DNA of 42,936 nt from a virus: IMG/VR virus record IMGVR_UViG_3300020396_000013, positions 1 through 42,936 of that record. The stretch is one strand, 5' to 3'. Both the position numbers and the translations under genes were made by a program. Below, one piece after another: positions 32,570-38,728 of the stretch. Under the pieces are notes generated by a model. The model was not told the DNA's origin. It made no database searches and worked only from the letters and a program-made list of their open reading frames with translations. Numbering within the stretch: the stretch's first letter is position 1; each line of letters begins with the position of its first letter.

Positions 32570-32960
32570 AAATTGGTCACCAACTGATATGTTGGAGATA
32601 ACTTTAAATGAACCTGATGATTTCTTAAAAGTAAGAGAAACATTAACACGAATTGGTGTATCAAGTAGGAAAGAAAATAAACTATTTCAATCTTGTCATA
32701 TCCTTCATAAACAAGGTAGATACTTTATAGTCCATTTTAAAGAGTTGTTTTTGCTAGATGGTAAAAAATCAAACTTAGAAGAAAGCGACATAGGCCGTAG
32801 AAATACTATCGCTACACTTATGTCAGATTGGGGTCTAGTCTCCATACAAAATGAATCAGTTGCTAAAAATTTAGCACCTCTGCGACAGATTAAGATTATT
32901 CCTTTTAAAGAAAAAAATAATTGGGAACTATGCCCCAAGTATAATATAGGAAGAAAATAA
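32547..32960 (+). CDS. regA: Translational repressor RegA
   Basis: This RNA-binding protein blocks translation of many early phage mRNAs at their start regions. The block EPDDFLKVRETLTRIGVSS (residues 22-40), followed by QSCHILHKQGRYFIVHFKE and a C-terminal YNIGRK, is almost identical in pattern to T4 RegA. It is 137 aa long (T4 122), with an extra N-terminal dozen residues. The ATG at 32547 was chosen; a TTG two codons earlier is possible. In T4 the order is 62-regA-43; here gene 43 is displaced 6 kb downstream by inserted genes. The next gene starts directly at its stop. Confidence 0.94.
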   Translation: MNEETNIVNWSPTDMLEITLNEPDDFLKVRETLTRIGVSSRKENKLFQSCHILHKQGRYFIVHFKELFLLDGKKSNLEESDIGRRNTIATLMSDWGLVSIQNESVAKNLAPLRQIKIIPFKEKNNWELCPKYNIGRK

Positions 32961-33524
32961 ATGCAGAGTTTCAAATCTCACCTTATAAATGAAAGTGCGC
33001 TTAGTGCGCTAAGAACTGCGACGAAAGCCCACAAAGGGCAGTTTAGAAAAAGTGGTGGTGAATACATTGCTCATCCAAAAGAAGTCGCTAAAATAGTTGC
33101 TAAGTTCAAACCAAAATCAAAAAATTTATCTGCATTAGTTCAAGCAGCATATCTGCATGATACTATAGAAGATACTGATTTATCACACGCTGACTTAGTT
33201 AAGCAGTTTGGTGGGTTGGTTGCCAATCTTGTTGACCAATTGACCACTAAAAAAGATGATCTGGAAGCAGCAGGTGGTAAGGGTGAGTATATAAAAGATA
33301 AGATGGTCAACATGACAAGTTGGGCATTAGTTATTAAACTCGCTGATAGACTTGCTAATGTATCTGATATTAAGCAGCAGAAACCAGAATGGCAAAGAAA
33401 ATATGCTGGCGATACAAAATTGGCGTTAGACGCTGTAAAAAGAGATAGAAAACATTTGAGTCCTACGCATAAGAAAATTATTAAGAATATAGAAACTATT
33501 ATCAAACCTTATGTGAAAGGATAA
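32961..33524 (+). CDS. HD-domain hydrolase of RelA/SpoT-MESH1 type with capsid-targeting-like leader
   Basis: The protein opens MQSFKSHLINES, then forms a complete small alarmone hydrolase domain of about 170 residues: HKGQFRKSGGEYIAHP with H38, the YLHDTIED box with H66/D67 and E70/D71, and KLADRLANVSD with D129/N133. The spacing within these boxes equals that of the (p)ppGpp 3'-hydrolase domain of SpoT/Rel (H77-D78-E81-D82 and D144-N148), so hydrolysis of ppGpp or a related nucleotide is likely. There is no synthetase domain. The leader, the (I/L)xE site INE at 9-11 and the late promoter suggest packaging in the head and delivery with the DNA. It follows regA with no gap. Confidence 0.88.
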   Translation: MQSFKSHLINESALSALRTATKAHKGQFRKSGGEYIAHPKEVAKIVAKFKPKSKNLSALVQAAYLHDTIEDTDLSHADLVKQFGGLVANLVDQLTTKKDDLEAAGGKGEYIKDKMVNMTSWALVIKLADRLANVSDIKQQKPEWQRKYAGDTKLALDAVKRDRKHLSPTHKKIIKNIETIIKPYVKG

Positions 33525-33529
33525 ATTCT

Positions 33530-33877
33530 ATGAAACTTTTTTCTAAATTTATAACAGAAATAACTAAAAATCAACGTAAAAAGAAAGAAGCCTATGCTTT
33601 GACATATGTTAGGCAAGGCAAGATGGGTATTCTAAGAATTAGGCCATTACCAGGAAGCAAGTGGGTTGAGGTACGTGGTAAGGTGGGATTTGAAAATAAT
33701 TACGATGAAAATGATTATTTACACAGAACTATGACTCTTATCGGTAAAGGTGTAAATGTATCTGAATTTGTAAATGGTTCAGAGGTTGTACTATATGATA
33801 GAGGTGATAAAGTTGCAAAACTAGCATTAAGAGCAGTTAGGGCAATTGTAAAATATCCAGACGTACAGCATTGGTAG
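33530..33877 (+). CDS. Basic hypothetical protein with capsid-targeting-like leader, 115 aa
   Basis: The N-terminus MKLFSKFITE aligns without gaps to the MKTYQEFIAE type of leader that I recall from T4 internal proteins, with ITE as the predicted gp21 cut. The remainder is a Lys/Arg-rich, beta-strand protein (GKMGILRIRPLPGSKWVEVRGKVGF, then VLYDRGDKVAKLALRAVRAIV), a composition suited to binding packaged DNA. I do not recognise the family. It lies between the HD hydrolase and the CCA-enzyme-like gene, 5 bases after one and 10 before the other, in what looks like one transcript. Confidence 0.75.
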   Translation: MKLFSKFITEITKNQRKKKEAYALTYVRQGKMGILRIRPLPGSKWVEVRGKVGFENNYDENDYLHRTMTLIGKGVNVSEFVNGSEVVLYDRGDKVAKLALRAVRAIVKYPDVQHW

Positions 33878-33887
33878 GTAATAATAA

Positions 33888-35096
33888 ATGAAAAGTTTTA
33901 TATCTCATTTAAATGAAAGTATGTTAGAAAAACTTTTAACTATGAAAGTTAGAAAGTCTATTAAAAACGCTGGTGGTAAAATCTATCAAATTGGTGGTGT
34001 GGTTCGTGATGAACTACTTGGAAAGGTTTCAAAAGACTTAGACTTAATCGTTGTTGGTGTAGAACTAAGCGATTTAGAAGAAATATTAAAGCCTCACGGT
34101 AAAGTGAATATGGTTGGCAAATCTTTTGGTATTCTAAAATTTGTACCAACAGGTTCAACAGAAGAAGAAGATGTTGATATTTCAGTACCAAGAGTTGACT
34201 CTAAGAGTACTGGGGCTGGTCATAAAGATTTTGAGGTACAATTAGGAAAAGGTATTACTTTACAACAAGATCAGTTGAGAAGAGATTTTTGGATAAATCA
34301 ATTGGCTAAAGATGTTGATACTGGAGAGATTATTGACACTGATGGCAAGGGTATGAAAGATATTAAGAATAAAGAAATTCGTATGATCAGTCCTACTTCA
34401 TTTGAAGATGATCCTTTAAGAATGTTAAGAGCCATTCAATTCGCGGCTAGGTTTGAATTTAAAATTGAAAAAAATACTTTCAAGGAAATGAAAAAACAAG
34501 CACATACTATTTCATCAGTTTCTTCTGATAGATTCAATGAAGAATTTAAAAAACTTTTCACCAAATCAAAAAAACCATCAATCGGTGTAAAACTTTTATT
34601 TGAAAGTGGATTGATTAAACATTTATTCCCAAAGGCATCCATTAAAGACATTAATTTAAAAGCATTAGATAAACTAGAAACTAAAAACTATGGTGCTTTT
34701 ATAGGAATGGTTCTAATGAGTTATAAACAAGATGCTGGTAAAATCGCCAAGGCTGGAATGAAATTATCTAATATTGATTCCAAAGCAGTTCAATCTGTAA
34801 CTTCATACAAAGATATGGATTTAGTTAAATTAGTTGGATGGGCTAAAGATAACGATATTAAATCTGTTGATGCCTATCTTACTGCTATAGGAAAACCAAC
34901 AGTATCATCAAAATTAAAAGGTGTTAAATACCTTTCAATTAAAGAACTACCTATAAATGGAAAAGATGTTTCTCAATTGGGGTTTAAAGGTAAGAGTATA
35001 GGTGATGCTTTACAATCTGCATTAGATTTCTCTATTAAGACTAATAAAACAAGTAAAAACGATCTTCTTAAACATATAAATAGTAAGAACAAATGA
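33888..35096 (+). CDS. CCA-adding enzyme / poly(A) polymerase-like nucleotidyltransferase with capsid-targeting-like leader
   Basis: After a leader MKSFISHLNES, residues 30-190 form a class II nucleotidyltransferase: GGVVRD (36-41), the metal-binding DLD (50-52), another acidic pair in EEDVDIS (95/97), RRDF (131-134), and the binding block EDDPLRMLRAIQFAARF (173-189). A helical region with SSDRFNEEFKKLF and FESGLIKHLFP follows, as in CCA-adding enzymes. The last 150 residues are not recognised. The length of 402 aa is typical. The substrate may be tRNA 3' ends (CCA repair) or RNA tails; the sequence cannot decide. The leader implies internal head location. The C-terminal codons contain the late promoter of the next gene. 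Confidence 0.88.
   Translation: MKSFISHLNESMLEKLLTMKVRKSIKNAGGKIYQIGGVVRDELLGKVSKDLDLIVVGVELSDLEEILKPHGKVNMVGKSFGILKFVPTGSTEEEDVDISVPRVDSKSTGAGHKDFEVQLGKGITLQQDQLRRDFWINQLAKDVDTGEIIDTDGKGMKDIKNKEIRMISPTSFEDDPLRMLRAIQFAARFEFKIEKNTFKEMKKQAHTISSVSSDRFNEEFKKLFTKSKKPSIGVKLLFESGLIKHLFPKASIKDINLKALDKLETKNYGAFIGMVLMSYKQDAGKIAKAGMKLSNIDSKAVQSVTSYKDMDLVKLVGWAKDNDIKSVDAYLTAIGKPTVSSKLKGVKYLSIKELPINGKDVSQLGFKGKSIGDALQSALDFSIKTNKTSKNDLLKHINSKNK
35075..35082 (+). promoter_or_regulatory. T4-type late promoter (TATAAATA) inside the end of the CCA-like gene
   Basis: An exact TATAAATA box covers the last codons of the preceding gene, 29 bases before the next start. It probably drives 35111-36610 as a separate late transcript. 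Confidence 0.72.
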
Positions 35097-35110
35097 TAAA
35101 GGACTGAAAC

Positions 35111-35683
35111 ATGGCATGGGTAACTATTACAAATAATCCGAGTTGGCAATATGACAATGCCCCTGCTGATCCTGGTGCTAATAGCCCATTACGACCCTTA
35201 TGGTTAAAGCAAACCAGCGGAGTTAGAACTACCAATGGTCATGAGGTATATACAAGTGTTCGCAAAACTATCGCGGGAACTGGTACTGTTACTTTTGCTA
35301 TAACTGTTTCAAATCCAGGAGTAGGAAATAGATACTATATAGATGGTGTTGGTCCTGCTAGAATATTAAGTTTGACAGAAGGTAGAACATACCGATTCGA
35401 TCAAAGCGCATCTTCTAATTCTGGGCATCCACTTAGATTTTCTATTACGTCAAATGGAACGCATGGCGGCGGGAGCGAGTACACAACAGGAGTAACAACA
35501 GCAGGAACTCCAGGAAGTTCTGGGGCATATACTCAGATATCTGTGGCTGTTGGTGCGCCTACCTTATATTATTACTGTACAAACCACAGCAATATGGGCG
35601 GGACTGCAAACACTCCAGCATCTAGTACATCTACAGTTTCTATGGGTGAAATTAGTAAAACTTTTTGGGATAATGTATCATGA
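35111..35683 (+). CDS. Virion protein with cupredoxin-like (blue-copper) domain, 190 aa
   Basis: Residues about 60-170 read as a cupredoxin-like beta sandwich: a YYIDG strand, SLTEGRTYRFDQS, a His in SGHPLRFS (H106), a Gly-rich HGGGSEY turn, and YYYCTNHSNMGG with C156, H159 and M162. One upstream His followed by Cys-x2-His-x2-Met is the pattern of a type 1 copper site, although plastocyanin has four residues before its Met. I recall very similar segments repeated in marine phage tail and fibre proteins. The N-terminus (MAWVTITNNPSWQY) carries no targeting leader. The late promoter and absence of a signal peptide suggest a virion surface or fibre-associated protein. Copper binding is unproven. 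Its TGA overlaps the next ATG. Confidence 0.7.
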   Translation: MAWVTITNNPSWQYDNAPADPGANSPLRPLWLKQTSGVRTTNGHEVYTSVRKTIAGTGTVTFAITVSNPGVGNRYYIDGVGPARILSLTEGRTYRFDQSASSNSGHPLRFSITSNGTHGGGSEYTTGVTTAGTPGSSGAYTQISVAVGAPTLYYYCTNHSNMGGTANTPASSTSTVSMGEISKTFWDNVS

Positions 35684-35949
35684 TTAAGTTTATGACATTT
35701 ATAACTGATGAGTATCAGAGAGATTACAAAAAAGAACGAAAAAACTATCTTGGAACTCCAGAGCAGATGGAGAGAAACGCCGCTAGAAAACGCGCTAGAA
35801 GAAAGATGGAAAAAGAGGGTAAGGCAGAGCCTTTTGATGGAAGAGATATTCATCACAAAGATGGTGACCCACTCAATAATAATCCAAAAAACTTATCAAG
35901 TGTAACTGTCCATTATAATCGTAAAGAGCCAAGGATGAGAGATAAATGA
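35680..35949 (+). CDS. Small HNH-like nuclease with possible capsid-targeting leader, 89 aa
   Basis: The C-terminal half has the HNH (beta-beta-alpha-metal) layout: DIHHKDGDPLNNNPKNL with H58/H59, D61 and the central Asn residues, ending with H78 in VTVHYN. The middle is a very basic helix (RNAARKRARRKMEKEGK) suited to DNA contact. The first residues, MIKFMTFITDE, resemble the leaders of neighbouring genes with one residue inserted. It is too small for a complete homing endonuclease and has no intron around it. It may nick DNA or act after delivery into the host. ATGA overlaps link it to both neighbours. Confidence 0.75.
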   Translation: MIKFMTFITDEYQRDYKKERKNYLGTPEQMERNAARKRARRKMEKEGKAEPFDGRDIHHKDGDPLNNNPKNLSSVTVHYNRKEPRMRDK

Positions 35950-36212
35950 AATCTTTTAAAAATTTTAAAGAAGGTATGGACCGAGATGCTATCGCCATTT
36001 TTGCCAAAGAAGATGACGAAGAGGGTGGAGATATAACCATTTATAAATTACCTAACGTCCCATATTATAACCATGGTTACGGTGATAAGGGATGGGTTGG
36101 TGATGTACGTTCAGATTATGATTTTTTCGCTAAAAGTATGGCAGAACTTAAACAAAAAATTAAACGTGCTGGTGGCAATCCAAATAAACCAATATATGGA
36201 AAACTAAAATGA
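35946..36212 (+). CDS. Hypothetical protein with MKSFKNF leader, 88 aa
   Basis: The N-terminus MKSFKNFKEGM matches the leader pattern of the cassette in its first seven residues, but FKE replaces the (I/L)xE protease site, so cleavage is less certain. The rest is a small alpha/beta protein with an acidic EDDEEGGD turn, aromatic residues (YYNHGYGDKGWVGD) and a C-terminal helix KSMAELKQKIKRAGGNP. I do not recognise a family. It is coupled by ATGA overlaps to the HNH gene before and the 133-residue gene after, as part of the 35111-36610 transcript. Confidence 0.72.
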   Translation: MKSFKNFKEGMDRDAIAIFAKEDDEEGGDITIYKLPNVPYYNHGYGDKGWVGDVRSDYDFFAKSMAELKQKIKRAGGNPNKPIYGKLK

Positions 36213-36610
36213 AAACATTCAAAAATTTTATAATAGAAGATAAATGTGATTTGGTAGGTATGAAACAAATCAAAGCATTTGAATCTATTGTTGATAAACT
36301 ATTCAAAAAGTATGGAATTGATTTTAAATTCACTCGTCATTTTGGTGATAGGATGGGAGATGATAGAAATAATCCTTGTATTTCCATGAAAGAGTTGGCA
36401 GAATTTATAAAAAAGATTTATGCAAAGCAAGGCAAATCCCTTAAAGGTGTTGCTGGTGCAGAAGCGGTAATTAAAGATATGCAAACTAATTTGAATATTC
36501 CAGTAGCAGTTAAGTATGATCAAAGAAATGATGAATTTGATGTTGTACTGAAAACCATTATGCGTAAAAAAGATTTTAAAACTCCAGATAAGATAATACG
36601 ATATGCGTAA
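36209..36610 (+). CDS. Conserved-type phage protein with capsid-targeting-like leader, 133 aa
   Basis: MKTFKNFIIED at the start is the closest match in the window to the T4 internal-protein leader, with IIE as predicted gp21 site. The body contains FTRHFGDRMGDDRNNPCIS, a helix ELAEFIKKIYAKQGKS, VIKDMQTNLNIPVAVKYD and the end FDVVLKTIMRKKDFKTPDK. I recall this same skeleton (HFxDRxxDRRN, then DxQTxLNxP, then TIMRKxDFKT) in many marine phages, always without a known function. The repeated His/Asp/Arg residues could be an active site. It is the last gene of the leader-bearing cassette. Confidence 0.78.
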   Translation: MKTFKNFIIEDKCDLVGMKQIKAFESIVDKLFKKYGIDFKFTRHFGDRMGDDRNNPCISMKELAEFIKKIYAKQGKSLKGVAGAEAVIKDMQTNLNIPVAVKYDQRNDEFDVVLKTIMRKKDFKTPDKIIRYA

Positions 36611-36645
36611 GAATGGAATGGCGTAGAACATTTTTGGATTAAATT

Positions 36646-37335
36646 ATGAAATACTTTATATCAGCACCTTTTGGAAACTATTTAAAACTTCCTAACGCAA
36701 TTAGCGTAACTGGAAGTTGGACTGTTGAAAAAAGAGAAGGACTCATTCCTCAAATTTTTAAAACTCTTAGGTATAAAAATGGTGGATGGATTAATAAAAT
36801 TGGATTGCGTAACGCAGGAATATATGAAGGTTTAAAAAGAACAAACTCTACAGATGTGTTGAGCCTTGCCGCAATAAATGAATATGATTGGATAAATTTA
36901 GACCGCATAGTAGGTAAAAATTTGTCTGTTGAAATTAATATAAGTTGTCCAAACCTTGATAAAGATGTAGGAGCGGTTAATCTTCGCGGATTTGATTTAT
37001 TTCCTAAAAATAACAGAGAATGGTGTATATGTAAGATACCGCCTACTGCGACAGAATGTCTCATAGACAAGATAGTAGATTTGGGGTATAATCAAATACA
37101 TGCAAGCAACACTTTGTACTCTTTAAATGGGGGTCAAAGTGGAACAATTTTAAAACCATATACTACAAGGATTATAGAATATATAAAGAGAAAACATCCC
37201 AGTGTCACTATAATCGCTGGTGGTGGGGTTACAAATAAGGATGATGCAGAATTTTATTTTGATAAAGGCGCAGACTATGTAAGTCTAGGAACAGTATGTT
37301 TCACACCTTGGAAAATAAAAAGCATAATTTCTTAA
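36646..37335 (+). CDS. Dihydroorotate dehydrogenase-like FMN enzyme, 229 aa
   Basis: The protein carries the FMN/orotate-binding landmarks of the PyrD barrel: KIGLRNAGI (51-59), EINISCPN (96-103), a conserved Lys in CICKIPP (K130), HASNT (152-156), AGGGVTN (191-197) and GADYVSLGTV (208-217) for the FMN phosphate. At 229 aa it is about 80 residues shorter than cellular PyrD, with the N-terminal barrel strands and active-site loop trimmed. It could still make orotate for pyrimidine synthesis during phage DNA replication, or reduce another substrate. The catalytic Ser/Cys base cannot be assigned. No promoter is seen directly upstream. It looks like an auxiliary metabolic gene. Confidence 0.8.
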   Translation: MKYFISAPFGNYLKLPNAISVTGSWTVEKREGLIPQIFKTLRYKNGGWINKIGLRNAGIYEGLKRTNSTDVLSLAAINEYDWINLDRIVGKNLSVEINISCPNLDKDVGAVNLRGFDLFPKNNREWCICKIPPTATECLIDKIVDLGYNQIHASNTLYSLNGGQSGTILKPYTTRIIEYIKRKHPSVTIIAGGGVTNKDDAEFYFDKGADYVSLGTVCFTPWKIKSIIS

Positions 37336-37353
37336 TTTTTTTTACCTAACCCC

Positions 37354-37383
37354 TTGAAATCACAAAATAAAGACATATATACT
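37354..37383 (+). promoter_or_regulatory. Sigma-70-type promoter for hsp20
   Basis: TTGAAA (37354-37359), an 18-base spacer and TATACT (37378-37383) lie about 90 bases before the Hsp20 start. A palindrome sits right at the expected transcription start. Confidence 0.65.
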
Positions 37384-37389
37384 AATGAG

Positions 37390-37407
37390 TTAGCATTTTG
37401 GTGCTAA
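37390..37407. promoter_or_regulatory. Palindromic operator-like site TTAGCA-N6-TGCTAA before hsp20
   Basis: TTAGCA (37390-37395) and TGCTAA (37402-37407) are perfect inverted repeats around TTTTGG, six bases after the -10 box. The half-sites equal the outer six bases of the HrcA/CIRCE heat-shock operator (TTAGCACTC-N9-GAGTGCTAA), but the arms are shorter and closer. It is either an operator or a small RNA hairpin at the 5' end. Confidence 0.6.
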
Positions 37408-37471
37408 TCAAATTAAGGGGATGCGAATAATCGGTCCCATTAATATCTTGCTTGATCAAAAGGAGATAACA

Positions 37472-37954
37472 ATGACAGGCTTACAAACACTTTTTCCACG
37501 TTCATCTTTCGTGGGTTTTGACCATCTATTCAATGAACTAGAGTTCACTGCTAAACATGCTCAAGATCACTATCCACCACACAATATTATTAAAGCAGGA
37601 GAATCAGATTACTTGATTGAACTTGCTATTGCTGGATTTTCACAAGATGAAATCAATGTTGAAGTAAAAGATAGAACTTTGACAATAACTGGTGAACACG
37701 TTTCTAAAGGTAGAGAATTTATCCATCGTGGCATTTCAACAAAGAAATTTAAACGAACTTTTAGGCTGTCTGAACACGTACAAGTAAACGGAGCAGATAT
37801 TCAAGATGGTATTCTGGCAATTGAGTTGCAGTATATTATCCCAGAAGAAATGCGTCCTCGTAAAATTAAAATTGGCAATTACGAGGAAAACTCAAATGCA
37901 ACACATACTAACAACGCACAACTACTTAACGAAAGGTCTAACAGGACTGTTTGA
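37472..37954 (+). CDS. hsp20: Small heat shock protein (Hsp20/alpha-crystallin)
   Basis: This is an ATP-independent holdase chaperone. The N-terminal arm (MTGLQTLFPRSSFVGFDHLFNEL) is like that of bacterial IbpA. The alpha-crystallin domain spans about 36-134, with PPHNIIKAGESDYLIELAIAGF, VEVKDRTLTITGEH, HRGISTKKFKRTFRL, DGILAIEL and a terminal KIKI (I-x-I-type) anchor. The 160-residue length is standard. The start is the ATG after AGGAG (37461-37465); an in-frame ATG at 37421 has no spaced ribosome site. T4-like cyanophages commonly carry Hsp20, perhaps to aid virion protein folding. A host-type promoter and palindrome precede it. Its end overlaps the next gene. Confidence 0.93.
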   Translation: MTGLQTLFPRSSFVGFDHLFNELEFTAKHAQDHYPPHNIIKAGESDYLIELAIAGFSQDEINVEVKDRTLTITGEHVSKGREFIHRGISTKKFKRTFRLSEHVQVNGADIQDGILAIELQYIIPEEMRPRKIKIGNYEENSNATHTNNAQLLNERSNRTV

Positions 37955-38108
37955 TCTTTTATCATCTTTAGTAAAAAGTATTCAACTCACAAGACAATGT
38001 TCTGCAAATGCAGATTTGGTAAGATATTTTAGAATAGAATATCCAAATATGTCTGATCACGAAATACTGACTGAACTAAATAGGAGAACTTTGGAGGAAT
38101 TTAAATGA
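37896..38108 (+). CDS. Small hypothetical protein overlapping hsp20, 70 aa
   Basis: The start chosen is the ATG at 37896 following GAGG, giving a product that begins MQHILTTHNYLTKGLTGLFDLL and overlaps the last 59 bases of hsp20 in another frame. The frame is open upstream to 37806, but that part would lie wholly inside hsp20. The C-terminal half, ADLVRYFRIEYPNMSDHEILTELNRR, is a plausible small helical domain. I do not recognise a function. It is coupled by an ATGA-type overlap to the next small gene. Confidence 0.62.
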   Translation: MQHILTTHNYLTKGLTGLFDLLSSLVKSIQLTRQCSANADLVRYFRIEYPNMSDHEILTELNRRTLEEFK

Positions 38109-38269
38109 TTCATTGGATCAAAAATTTCTTTAAGAGTGCGGCTCCTAAAACTATGATAGAAGAAAGAGATGAATATTTTGCAAATGCAAAAGATTTATGT
38201 GACCTTGAAAGAAGAATGAAGGCGTGGGAAAAAACATCTATGAATGAAAATCTTCGTGGGTGGATTTGA
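38105..38269 (+). CDS. Very small hypothetical protein, 54 aa
   Basis: This frame begins in the ATGA overlap with the previous stop. The product MIHWIKNFFKS... has an amphipathic N-terminus and the segment IEERDEYFANAKDLCDLERRMKAWEK, ending NLRGWI. The charged helix with regular heptads and the normal codon use suggest a real gene although it is short. I recall similar phage and marine bacterial microproteins of the form EERDEYFxxAxDLxDLExR, of unknown role. It is followed by a short gap with a terminator. Confidence 0.65.
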   Translation: MIHWIKNFFKSAAPKTMIEERDEYFANAKDLCDLERRMKAWEKTSMNENLRGWI

Positions 38270-38350
38270 TCTTATACCATATTATGATGAAATGGAAACT
38301 TTATAGACAGATTGCAGAATATATCTGGATTAGAGTTTTACCTTAAAATT

Positions 38351-38374
38351 AGGAAGGGCATCAATGCCCTTCTT
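38351..38374 (+). terminator. Hairpin terminator after the hsp20 group
   Basis: AGGAAGGGCA-TCAA-TGCCCTTCTT forms a ten-pair stem (one G-U) with a 4-base loop, and its arm ends in TTCTTT before an ACACAC run. The T-tract is short, so termination may be incomplete. It separates the hsp20 group from 38404. Confidence 0.7.
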
Positions 38375-38403
38375 TCACACACACACAAATTATGGAGAAT
38401 ATA

Positions 38404-38709
38404 ATGAAAGAATATATTAATGACACTTGGAATAGTGTTATGGATGCAAACGTCAATCCTTTAAAGAATATCCCAAATTTACAAGTACGCCATTTAATCA
38501 TGCAAATTCTTGCATGGATGTGGGTATCTGTATGTTCTATGTACATTGGTAGTATCACTTTTTGGGGGATCAACGCAATCGCACATACACTTTTACTCGC
38601 TGCAATTGTTATTACAGTTGGCACATTTGAGACTGCGAAGCGAAAACCTAAAGTTTTTGATAGAATTGATGGATACAACGGGCGACAAAAGAACGGCGAA
38701 CATAATTAA
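38404..38709 (+). CDS. Small two-helix membrane protein, 101 aa
   Basis: After a polar N-terminus, residues about 31-52 (LIMQILAWMWVSVCSMYIGS) and 56-74 (HTLLLAAIVITVG core) form two membrane segments, followed by a basic tail (ETAKRKPKVFDR). By the positive-inside rule both ends would face the cytoplasm. The function is unknown. A role at the host inner membrane (lysis timing, exclusion) is possible but not shown. The start used is the ATG at 38404 after GGAG; the ATG at 38392 lies on that ribosome site. Confidence 0.72.
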   Translation: MKEYINDTWNSVMDANVNPLKNIPNLQVRHLIMQILAWMWVSVCSMYIGSITFWGINAIAHTLLLAAIVITVGTFETAKRKPKVFDRIDGYNGRQKNGEHN

Positions 38710-38728
38710 ATTTAGATAGGAACACACA

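Noticed and set aside
37390-37407. Full CIRCE element
   Set aside because: Only the outer six bases of each arm match and the centre is 6 rather than 15 bases, so it is reported as CIRCE-like only.
37421-37471. Longer Hsp20 beginning at an ATG at 37421
   Set aside because: There is no spaced ribosome site, and the 17 extra residues do not look like an Hsp20 arm; the ATG at 37472 follows AGGAG.
38284-38346. 20-residue frame MMKWKLYRQIAEYIWIRVLP
   Set aside because: Too short, no ribosome site, no independent support; it could be a microprotein but is not annotated.
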